NCBI GenBank assembly: GCA_026874595.1
Contig: CM049319.1
Location: 59,528,917 to 59,592,916, forward strand
Source of the DNA: Sipunculus nudus
Lineage: Eukaryota; Annelida; Sipuncula; Golfingiida; Sipunculidae
DNA: 64,000 bases
Reading direction: 5' to 3'
The notes beneath the pieces are model-generated. The model saw only the letters and a program-made list of their open reading frames with translations, did not search any database and was not told the origin of the DNA. Shown here piece by piece: positions 26,101 through 38,508 of the stretch; the first letter of the stretch is position 1, and each line of letters opens with the position of its first letter. Both the position numbers and the translations under genes were made by a program.

Positions 26101-29100
26101 TCTGTGTGTCATAGCAATAAGTTCTGATCATGTTTTTTAATGTCTGGTGAAAACGCTCAAGGGCTCCCTGACTTTCAGGATGGTATGGCGAAGAGCTGTA
26201 CTGTTTTATACCTAGCTCAAGCATAACTTGTTGGAATAAGCTAGACATAAAATTAGACCCTTGGTCAGACTGGACGGATTTTGGTAATCCAAAAGTTGTA
26301 AAAGACTTGGTCAGAGCCTTGGCAACACTTTGGCATTAATTTTGCGCAATTGTATTGCCTCAGGGAACCTGGTAGATGCCCACATAACTGTCAGCAAGTA
26401 TTCATGTCCAGATTTTGTTTTGGGCAGTGGTCCAACACAATCAACAATAATCCTACTGAATGGTTCATCAAAAGCAGGAATAGGCCTTAGTTGGGCCTTA
26501 GGAGGATTCTGATTGGGCTTGCCTACCATCTGACAGGTATCGCATGATTTACAATATTGTACAACATCTTTCCTGAGGTTAGGCCAATAGAAGTGTGTAC
26601 TTAATTTCTGATAAGTTTTATTTATACCTAAATGGCCAGACAAAGGAGCCTCATGTGCCATGCTCAGAACTTCACTGCGAAAGCTTTTGGGGATTACTAT
26701 TTGATGTTTGATGGCCCACTCATCATCAGCGCATACTTCAGGTGGTCGCCATTTACGCATAAGAACTCCATTTTTGACATAGAAACAAACTTTGTTTTGT
26801 GACAGCTCATCTTAGAAACTGCTCTGGGAAACAAACATGAAATATCAGGGTCCTTATGCTGTTCCGCGATAAGTTCTGACCTTGAGAATGCTGCGTCTTG
26901 TACGGGCGAGTCGTTAGACGAGTCACTAGTGACTCCCAGAGTGTTATTATCTGGACCATTATCCTCATGTGTGTTTTTCTTGGCCAAAGATCTAGTTTCA
27001 GCACATGAAGGATACAAACCAGGAATTTCCTGACTTTCCGGATCAATGTCCTGATCAAGTGACGGCTTTTCTGTCACTATTGGCACAGGTTGTACTTTAT
27101 CACCTGCAACATCATTGCCTAGTAGCAACTGAATTCCCTTAAAGGGTAAATTGGTTTTTATGCCCACAGTAATATTCCCAGAAATCAAATCTGACTTTAA
27201 ATGGATACTGTGAAGCGAAACTGAAGTGTGCCTGTGGGAAAACACACCATTAACAAGTGCATGTGCACTAGTAAAGGACCTATTAGAAAATGAAATGGAA
27301 ATTGTTTGCTAACATAAGAGTCTGGCCTGAACCAGTGTCCCTCAAAATTCTAATAGGGGTAGAATCTGAAAAATCCCTTGAAAGAGCTACAAAACCATCA
27401 TGTATGAATGGCTCAAATAACTCCATTTCAGAGCCAAGAGAGGAATCTACTACCTCAACCTCGCCAAACAAAGAACTGACATTGACAGTGTCAGTCATAA
27501 ACTCTGTTTCAGAGTCATCTAAGGAATCTACATCCTTACCAAACTTCTCATGGGAGTCAACAGAGAAATTTTCCTCAGCAGAAACAAACTTTTGTTTGTC
27601 ATAGGAGGACCTGGCCTCATTTGAAATACTCTCGCAAGAGTCATAAAAGGACTTAGCCTTATCCAGAGAATACTCTTCGCAGGAGTCTTGAAAGGACCTA
27701 TAGCCTTACTTAATTCCTCGCAGGAATCAACTAAGGTTTTTACCCCGCAATCTACGGATTCTTCTTTGGATTTAGACGGCACTTGGGCCTCCGTAGCATC
27801 AAACTCTTTATTTGTGTCAAGAAAGGAGTTGTACCCCTTATTTACATGAAAAGAGCCTGGCTCTTGTACTATGTTATGCATAGATTGTGAAACAAAACCA
27901 GAAGTGGACGTTGACTGAGGTGTAGCTATGGGCTTTGTTAAACTATCAGGACTACTTGTACTGGGTGACTGTGCTTAAACTTCTTTTGACCATCCTGTTT
28001 TACATTCTTATTTGTGAATGACTGGTTTGATGTAGTCAAGTGTTTCAGGACTTTTCTGATCGAGAAAAGTTTTAACATCTGCGTTAATGCAGCGCCTAAA
28101 TTAATCAAGCAAAATCAACTGGCGCATATTGTCATAATCTTTCATTACATTTTAGAACTACACCAGCGATCAAACAACTGCTCTTTTGTCCTAGCAAATT
28201 CAACGTAGGTCTGTTCTTTGCGCTTTTCCCAATTTCTGAATTTCTGGCGGTAAGCCCCTGGAACTAACTCATAACCTTTTAGGATTGACCGTTTTACCAG
28301 GTCATAGTCAGCAGCAGCTTCTACTGAAAGCTTTGTATAAATTTCTCTGGCCTTGCCAGTCAATACACTTCGTAACAGCATAGTCCAATTTTCCTTAGGC
28401 CATTTTAAATTTTCAGCTACCTTCTCAAAGTGTAAGAAATATTCATCAACATTTTTTTCTTGAAAAGGTGGGACAAGTCTAATGTGTTTAGTAACATCAA
28501 AACTATGAGTTGGGGCAGCACGTAGACTATGTTCTAGTTTAAGTCTTTCTAGCTCCAGTTGTTTTAACTCAATTTCTTTTTCTTTTTCTAGTCTTTCTCT
28601 TTCTAACCGTTCTTCCCTCTCTTTAAATGCTAGCACACGTTGCATTTCCAACTTTTTAATTCTAATTGCATAGAAAGGCTATCATTTTTTATGTTTCAAC
28701 TTCAGTCTCTTCAGTTAAACCTTTGCTAATAAGATCTTGCATGATTTTAGCAATGATATATAGGCTTTCTCAAAGCTTTTTTCACACTTAGCCCCAAGTG
28801 TTGTCCCAAACGCAAAAACTGGTCTTTTGACAACTGTTCAAGTTGATCAGGGCCAGGATCGTCAACAAATGTCTCAGGTTTGAAATCTGCCATGTTTAGA
28901 TGTTAAAACAATAAAAAAAAACACTGAGATAAATCCTGTAAACAATGTACTGTTAACAATATGTAATCTTGTAAACAATTTATGATAAAACAATGTGTCC
29001 AGGTCAAGGCCTAATAAATTTGAAAACTATTAAGCATCCCGGACATGAGCCCCCTATTTTATGTTACGGAACCTAATATAAACAGATCACGCATGCGTGA

Positions 29101-32100
29101 TGTACACAAATCCTGTAACGGATTCTTTAACACTAGGCAGAGGGAAATGTCTAGGGGAATGAATAAAGAAGTCAGTGTTTTTTTTTTGTTAACAAACAAC
29201 TATAATTTATTCTTAAAACCACCCTAACAATACAACACACCAAATCAATACAATTACACAGTAAAACAGCGTTACAGCAACAAGTCAATATAATCACACA
29301 GAAATATAATGGTACGGTACCTCGATACCAATACCATCACAACGACAAGTCCTTTGAATGTAAACTCTCTCGAAGAATGACAGTCCAGTGGAAAATTCTT
29401 GCAACAACACAGAAAGTAAACTGAAGTCCAACTGTATAAAATCCAGGAGAAAGTTCTTGAAAATCTATGATTGCCGCATTCGTCGGACAAGGTCCTGACA
29501 CACGCTTCTGCGTCCGCTGGCATCTGCTCTGCTCTGCTCCTAAAAACGGCCCCTTTATATACCTTCACACCCCAAGCCGGGAATTTCCCACTTCTCGAAC
29601 AGTTTTTAAAGACCCTAATCAACAGTATGTAAACGGTTTTTTCTTTGCCATTTGTCCTATGCTCAGACAGAAAAATGAAAGTGATACGTACGTGTTATCT
29701 GATAGAAATATATGTCAGTCTTGTTTTTTATGAAAACAGAATGAACTTGGTTATTTTAACAAGTTGGGTGGCTAGAAACTAAATCTGGTCATACTCGATC
29801 ACACCGGAAGTCAGAAGGACCCGACCGCGGAGTAATTCAAATAACGTGACATGCACTACTTTCCTTTACAGCAAAAAGATGTTCGGATAGTTATTGGGAA
29901 CTTCGATGAGAACATGGCACGAAAAGTCTTTTGTTCGGTAAGTCGACTTTTACGTTGAGCGCAAACATTTTATAGACGCCGTTGCCACAAAAATACAGAT
30001 TTTTAACCACCAAGTAAACAAACGTCCCAATCACCATAAATCAACCAAACCGCCCAAAATGGAAGTACTTAATTTCCATGACTCCCTCTTCTAACCAGGC
30101 TAAGCGTTGGTGAACACAGGGCATTAAATATACGAAGACAAGTTTTCTGGTTTACTTATAAAAATGGGTAAAAATAATAAGTTAACCTGTTCTGTAAATT
30201 GACGATATATGAATACAAGAAACATGAAGACTGTGCTTACTGAATTAATTAAGGATGGCACTTCGGAATCAGGTTCGGATAGAGATCTTAGAAAAAGGAA
30301 ACATTTCTTACGCAGCGGTTATACACTGCACTTGTTTCAATCTCCTTCTTTTCCACCGCTGCTTTGTATAGCGAGATTCTCCGGGTTTTACCACCATGGT
30401 AGGCACAGAACTAAGTGTTTTAATCAGACCAATGAGAGCGCGTTTACGCATTGTGCATCCCGTCAAATATTTCGTAAAAGAACAGGTTGGCGTTTCCTAC
30501 CCCATACCAAATAATCAAGCCCTGCAAACTAACTGAACAGGTTAATAATCAGATAGCCTCGGTGAACAGGTTAATTGTATTTGAACTTAAAACCAAGTAA
30601 CAGGGATGTAACAAATCTACGGTGCACTGATACATCGCAAGTCGAATTAAAAAATCGTATCGGTATCGTCACATGTAGCTTCAGCGATGCGTGGACGATG
30701 TTTAATCATCTGAGGGTAAGTGACGTCGGACATTACAAAAAAAAGTGATTGATTAAAACATGTTGAACGGATGCTTATTGCTGATGGTTTATAAATCAAT
30801 TTGCGTTAGGTTTTTTAAATATTTTTGAAGACAGGAGTAAATTTATTAGTATTCCTGTTTATAAGAAAAAATTTGCATTCGAATCTAATTTGAATATATG
30901 CTGTAAGTATCGTATCGGGTATCGTATTGTGAGTGACTTTTCGTATCGTGATGTACTATATCGATACAGCCCTACCACAAAAGGTTTAAACAACGAGACG
31001 AAATGTTTAAGAGTGGCCTTTCATCCATCAACTGGTCAACATGGCTTATAAAATAAAGTATGACTCACTTAAACGAAGCGCCATCGCGTCCCTCTGACAT
31101 TAGAGAGTCTACTGTCAGAGTGCCGTTGCATCATTAAGCCAGGAACGCACTTTAAGGCTCTTATAAGCCCTTGATTATTTCTGGCAATGCCTCTTGGCTT
31201 GCACGTACGCTGTCATTAATTTTGAAATAAACCAGACCAATCGTAAGTTTTTTAGTAAACCTTCTAACAACACCTGGTATAACTTGAACGCACTACAGGG
31301 AATGAATCGTTACTATAGAGACGGAGTTACAGTTTTGGTTGTGAGTTCACATACATTCTTTTATGTCAATTCATCATCCGTAGCCTAATGATAAGATTAT
31401 AGGCTCTTTACAACAATATGAATGCAATAGGGTGAAAGAGCATTGTAGCATTGTGATACATTCCTCGATATGGCTTGTATCACGACTCAAGTTAGGCTTA
31501 CCAGCGGAATAGAAGTGGCTACGGAGTCGTTTACTCACGGCCAACTTCAACGTTGCAACTTGGACTCTGGATCTAAGCAAAAAAATAAATAGCATGATTT
31601 TATGCATGCCTATATACTATGTAAATGGTTTTAATTTAACATGATTAAAATTCATATATGTCATGTGGAGGGTATATTGTATCCATATATTCATATTCAT
31701 AGTATTACACGTTAAATTATATAGTCATATTGTAATCAGTATCTATATTTTATTAAAATGTCAGACGCTGTTGTGATACTTTGATATGTATGTGTCGGCT
31801 TCCACTTTCTAAACCATGTGTAAATTTTCTCAAATATTTCCTCCAGGAGCTCCTAAGTATTGTCAAAAACCTAGACAAGGTTAAGATTTTTCAGAATAAT
31901 TGCGGAAAGATAATTTTCCCGAAATTACATAATTAATTGCGAAATTTTAATGCTGACAATTAAACATTAATATTAATGTTGTCATTGGTAACATTATTTG
32001 GCCCTACATTAGTGGGTTATGGCTGTTTTATCATTTTGTACAGATGGACCAACCATTATGCAAATATTCAAACATTCAACATTCAATTCAACATAACATA

Positions 32101-35100
32101 AATGTAATTTATCTACGTTTTAATCATTTTACAGAAGCGGATCCAGGGGAGGGGTCCAGGGGGTCCCCCCTTTTCCTAAATCCTGGATCCGCCCCTGTTT
32201 TATTCATATATTAAGCAACTTTGCTGCATACTGTTCACAACTTTACTCTTCCATATACTTGTAGCACCTTGATTTTAGGTATGCTTACCTTACTGCCCCT
32301 CCCTGTAATATATTCTGATTGTTTCATGTGATTTTCCTATAGGACATTGTATTCTATTGTAATTTCTCTATGTAAATATATGTATATATGGCCCTCATAT
32401 ATACACATGATTTTATTCTAATAAAGTCTACTGTAGAATAGTTGAGAAAATAAATAAAAATAATACTCTGGCGATGGTGATGTTTGAAATTACATTCTTG
32501 AAAAGTTATCATTTCATATTTGACAAATTTGAAGTCCGGGATTTTTCCTCTTTTGTAATATATTCATAAGTGACCAACAGTGTATTATTTTTCCTTGATA
32601 TTTCATGCTTCATTTTATTTAATTCATACTGAAAGCTTTTTTTTGCATATCAAATTTATTTTAAAGGTATACAAGGAGAAAATGTTCGGTCCGAAGCACG
32701 TCTGGATAATCCCGGGCGACTACAACGCCGACTGGTGGAGAGCTAACAAAACTTCTGATGGCTGTTCAACTGACGAGTTGCTCTCCGCTTTAGAAGGTCA
32801 TTTCAGTACAGATGTCTTGTCAATCGCTGATAATCAACAAACGGAAGATACTGAAATCGTATGTCATCAGAAACTGTTAAAACTTCAATTGCCTCCCTTT
32901 ATTATTAATCTAACCATAAGTTTCCATCAGGGGTCGCTTGCATCGAGACAAGTATGGTTTTAACGAAGTACAGAATGTTTTCACCAGGTTTTCTATACTT
33001 CATTCCCACCGCCTGTAAATGACTCCTCTTATTATTGTAAAAAAAGGCGCTCAAAAGCATTTCTTAGTGCCTTTGTTTATTCTTGATCAGAATAAATCTG
33101 GTTGGATGCAGATGGATTGAGAAAACAATCACCAGAAGACGGCAGATCATGAGAACTTATCATGTGTTTTAGTCTGTCCCAAATTGTACAATATGTACAC
33201 CATTTGTCCATTAACCTGACCACGCAAACAAAGTCTTCCTTTTGCGTGTGAGTCGGGGGCTTGTTTGGCCAAAACACGAGATTGAAATGAATTATTCACC
33301 TCGTCTACCGAAAGTCGGCTGTATTTAGCTACAGTCAAAGTTACCGAACCAGGGTTTGTGGTCATGACATCACGCATAAGATATTGATTTGTTTGCTTCT
33401 TTTTATTAATGAACAAGATCAGCCGAGTTTTCCTTCAAGAAACGTCACTCACAATCTTTTTCTCCGTATTTTTTTCTTTTTAATCCGACCGTAAATAAAA
33501 CAATTATATATTTGTGTTATAATCCACATTTATTGTAACATTTGGATATTAACAGCTGATACAAAGGAAATTACTTCAATCAAAATCAAAAATGCCCCTT
33601 GTGATTTAATAATATCCAATTTCATTTAATGTTTTTAATAGATCTCTTCAATCTGACTAGCGATGCTTGCCGGCAATGGCTTTAACTAATAGTTCGGATC
33701 TGCTATACTTTCGTATACTTATATATACGGTTAAACCTCTATTAAGCGACCCCCTTCTCTTACGGACTCTTAAGACAATCCCATGAAATGTGTATTTTGT
33801 GTTTCATAAAAATTCTATTTTAGATACTTCTCGATTTCTGACAAAATTCGAGGTGCACTGTATATCGCAAGTATTAATGATTTATTTTTTACAAGCATAT
33901 ATTACTGAAGTACAAAATTTGATATTTACTGAATGTTGCTTGGTATTAATATGCGTGTGTGTTTGCATGTGTGTGAGATTGCGGGCTTGCGCATTCTTGC
34001 GCACCGATGTGTATGCGTGCTTTTAAGAAGTACCAGTGGCTCTTTGATTGAAACTTTCCGAGGTTCAGTCTCGGTGTTTTAAACAGAATCTTTCCAGGTA
34101 TAAGCAACGATATAACATGGTGAGGGAAGACGCTTACTCAAAGTTCCACGGCTACGCCTACGACGGGATTTGGGTGATTGCGCGTGCAATCCATAACGTC
34201 ATCGTTGCCAATGACAACACCTTTCGTATAGATAACTTTCGCAGCAAGCAGTTTGAGGAGGCACTGAATGAGACGAATTTTCTCGGTGTGACGGTAAAAG
34301 AATTCCCCGTTCAATACCCATTATGAAAATGATGTTAATATGTTATCAGCAACAGAATAACTGAGAATGAAGCCATTATTCATAAGCCAAAATAAAAAAA
34401 TAAAGTTTGGCTTCTCAGACCCCTTTTATATTAGAAATTATTGCATGAGGGTGATTTTTTATTACGTTTTAATAAATATTCCACATTTACATGAAACAAA
34501 ATGATCACGAAATTCTTTAGCTAAACAATTAGAGCAGGACATAACAAAGCGAAATGTTATCATTGTTTTATTTTCTTGAATGAAATCTTATAGCGGATCG
34601 AGTTGAAAATCAGTAATTTTTTACCGAAAATTAAAATAATTTTTTTATTCTTTCAGGGTCGCGTGCGCTTCAGGCACGGAGACCGTGTGGGCAGTATAAT
34701 ATTACAACAGTTTCAAAGTAAGTCCTAATAAGTCTACAAAAATGTATGTATGCAAAACAGCCAAGCTAATAGGATCACCCACTGGATAAACATAATCATG
34801 CAAACTGAATATAACCAACCACAAAATGTATAAACATCTAGCCATCCGCGTTTACAGAATCATTTTTGCGAAAGTAAAGCACCATATATATGCAGTTGAT
34901 GATAAAGTAATAACAAAGATATAAGAATGATCCCATTCAAGTGAGTATAATGTATATATTTGTATATTGCGGCAATAAAAGGTATTATAGTTTTAGATGT
35001 CTCGAAACACTTCCAGTAAGGCACTATGGGATGGCCGGCACTACTTGTGTCAACTGTTAAACTTCGAAATCAAAATTTTTTACATTTTAAGAAACACCTA

Positions 35101-37507
35101 TTAACATTTTACATGCGCATGCTTACATTATATGACTTAATAATTTATTTTTATATACAATATATATAATACAAAATGTATTTTGTTACATTACTGCTAA
35201 TGAGAAGAGTGCATACATTAATTTATGTACCTGTAATGGAGCCTCTCTTTTACTTTAAAAAAATATTTCGTGATTTATCTTTATATGCTACTCCTTTTCT
35301 ACGTCTTGAGAACAGATGGTGAAACAGTAGAAGTGGGGCAATACAACGCCGAGTTCGATTCCCTAGATCATGAGGATAAAGTGCGAATATTATGGCCAGG
35401 TGAGTAGAAAAACAATTACCTTCCAAACAAAAATCCAAGACATACGACGTTCACGTCACGATAATCATCACAGAAAAAATTAAAAGTCGCCGGACGACGG
35501 AAACAGAAACATTAAAAGAAAAACGAGCACAACTCAAACGCCTGACGACAATCACAGAAACTCGACAACCCAGCCTAACGACAACAACAGAAACACGACA
35601 CAACGGCCTGAAGACAACCACAGAAAAACAAACACGAGCCTCAAGACAACCACAGAAACTCGAACACCCGACTTGTCGACAACCTCAGAAACACGACCAA
35701 CCGGCCTGACGACAACCTCAGGAACACGACCACCCAGCCTGACGACAACCTAAGAAACACGCACACTAGCCTAACACTAGCTCACGACAACCACAGAAAC
35801 ACGACCACCCGGCCTGACGACAACCACAGAAACACGACCATAAGGCCTGACGACAACCACAGAAACACGACCATACAGTCTGAAGATAACCACAGAAATA
35901 CGACGATACGGCCTGAAGAAAACAACAGAAACACGACCACACGGTCTGACGACAACCACAGGAACGCGACCACACGGCCTGAAGACAACCTGAGAAATAT
36001 GCCCTGCACATCGGTTATAATATTTGTAGTAACTCCCCCCCCCCTCCCCCAACACACACACACACGTCGCACAAACACAAACAACCCCCCAACACACAGA
36101 CATACAAACAAATGCTTAACTTACGCCAAAATTGGTCAAACAAATGCAAGGAAATGACCACACTAATTAACCCAAAACATAGAAAAGGTTAGATTAAAGA
36201 TGATATAAAGAGAATTCCAACTGTTCCTTTGAACTAGACAATGGTCATAACAAAACAGGTTTAAGTTATGGAATATGTTGTTAAATAGACTGAACAAACA
36301 TACGTTTAATTTAGAGATGTCAACGGGATAATAAAAAAAACAGTCGCACGAAAGAACAGTAACTCTCTGTCGTAGCCTACTTCCACAGCGTTATAGGACA
36401 GATGCATCAAAGTTTTATGGCTCCAGTTTATACGCCTCCGATAAATTTGTAGCCATGGATTACCTCTAGTGTGCAATAAATATTCCTTCCCGCAAGAAAA
36501 ATAATCAGGGTGTACCATGTGCACTCACCAGTATTCTTATTTTCCTAGTATCCGGACAATAAACAAAATTTATTACGTGCTTGTGTTGGAAGTTTATGAT
36601 TTATGGCTCATATTTCTTATGACAGCAAATACTTTAAGACTATCATTCTAGTGGTAACTGGAATAATTTTTCTTTTGGTTATAGTTCATTATGGTAAATA
36701 ATAGTTCAAGCGCGTACTTTTTTTTCAGGTAGAGGTCCACCACGTGACCGTACCCTTACGCAGCGCCACCTACAGAGAATAAATCAGACTTTTTACGTGA
36801 TTTTATGTACAATATCTTCCGGAGGTATGGTGTTGGCGATGGTGTTCTTGGTCGTCAATATAAAATACAGGAAACACAGGTCAGTGTTCTACTTAAGCTG
36901 TTATTTATTCTGAAGCCCCCTTTTCGTTTAAACATTCTCTTTAAAAAATGTCAATAGGTACCTACCATCAAAGGGCGTCCACAAATTTTGGAGATGCTTT
37001 TACTGGAGACTCTTAATTGAAAAGAAAAATGTTAACTTCGATCCAAGAAACATCTGGATTGAAAGTAACAATAAACGGTCCGTACAATGAGTAAATTCAA
37101 AATCGCAATCGTTCTATGGTTTCTGTTCCTTCTGATGAATTTCAAGGACATATATCACATATCAATTAAATTGGTCCTACTGGTGTCATACACATACTAT
37201 AGAAAACACACCCAAGGGATTTACTAGTATATTAAGCAATTTTTCCTGTCACTTCGTAAAGAAACATTCATAACGCCATAAAGTATTAAATTAAGATTGA
37301 TAATACAAATTTCATTCATTCTACAATTCTGGAATGTTCCTTCTTTTATCTGATAGTTAAAGCTTGGGAATATATAAACATTAGGTTTTATTAAAGATTT
37401 GAATAAAAAATGATATTTCCGTAAATGGAAATACACTTAATTATCACTTGATAAAAAAAATGATACATGTATATAGTTTTGTAGTATTTCTAATGCTATT
37501 ACTACTT

Positions 37508-37540
<33 letters not shown>

Positions 37541-38440
37541 ATATTATAGCTAACATATCATGATAATTATAGTACAAATCTGAAGGGATAGATGTTTTCG
37601 TAGCTAGGCCGTGTGGATATTATAAAGTCTGTGTGGGACTTCAATTAATTATGTAATTCTCCATTCTGGCCTCTACGCCGATGTTAATGTCATGACAACA
37701 AAACCTAAATTATCTCGATAACAAAGTAAAACAAGCGAAACACAAGAACACTCTAAATTAACACAGTACAATTAATGCCTGGTTAAAAAAACCAAATACA
37801 AATCAGTTTATTTGGATCTGTCTGGAAATTTCAGGTTTATTAAAATGTCGAGTCCTAACATGAACAACATTATCATCCTCGGAAGCCTGCTGGCGTACCT
37901 GGGGGTATTTCTGCTAGGAACGGATGGTGGGGTATTTAACCCTCAAGTATACCCGTACGTGTGCTCTGTAAGTACAAATTAAAGCCTAACACACAAACAT
38001 AAGTTGTTTACGGATTCACTTTTCCTGTTTTTCCCCTGTATTGTTTTGCGAGTACGAGGTAAAGTTGTTATTTTTTTGTTTAAAAAAAATTCTTAAAGGT
38101 ATGTAAAACACAACTACATTTGTGTTGTTACGGTGAAGAAGGCCAATATTGGAAAAAATCCATCTTTGTCTCATGTCACCCTCGCCCCCGGCCCTTCCAT
38201 GGCGGATTCAGGCATTGGCGACACACTTTCAACGCACATGGGCACTGCAGGTGAAGTGCGTCTGACGAGCTGGAAGATTTATACCGAAACGAAATTCACC
38301 TTTAAAGATGATTTAACATTTGGTTTTATCTTTTGATATTTCACATGATTATTTTTGTCGGCCCGAACGTTCAGTGTCGAACGTCGTCAGCAGGTGTCAC
38401 TAGTATGGTTAGAAGAGGCTTATTGTTTAATTGACACTTT

Positions 38441-38508
<68 letters not shown>

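Larger units (their letters stand above)
23182..29626 (-). mobile_element. Gmr1-like Ty3/Gypsy LTR retrotransposon, degenerate, antisense
   Basis: About 6.4 kb on the minus strand with LTRs at both ends (23182-23955 and about 29062-29626), a polypurine tract before the left (3') LTR, a primer-site-like sequence after the right (5') LTR, and gag, protease, integrase, reverse transcriptase and RNase H remnants. The order from the 5' LTR is gag, PR, INT, RT, RH: integrase precedes RT, unlike standard Ty3/Gypsy elements but as in Gmr1-type elements. Reading frame changes at least eight times, so it is inactive. The 5' LTR is truncated on its outer side. It sits antisense in intron 3. Confidence 0.9.
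22776..29871 (+). other. GABBR2: intron 3 of the GABBR2-like gene (7.1 kb)
   Basis: Mostly the antisense LTR retrotransposon (23182-29626) preceded by a (TA)n array. Nothing else recognised in 22776-23114 or 29630-29860. Confidence 0.85.

Noticed and set aside
23182-29626. Copia-type element, from the integrase-before-RT order
   Set aside because: RT motifs ([15 protein letters not shown]), RNase H and integrase ends are of Ty3/Gypsy type; only the order is Copia-like.
34097-34120. Acceptor tttccag at 34097 for exon 6
   Set aside because: In phase 0 the exon would begin with GTA TAA, an immediate stop; the acceptors at 34068 or 34086 keep the frame.
35341-35375. gttcgattcc as a tRNA B box
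   Set aside because: It lies inside coding exon 8 and has no A box or cloverleaf around it.
35766-36111. Three overlapping minus-strand frames with 11-residue repeats
   Set aside because: The 33-bp minisatellite read in three frames; no start context or family.
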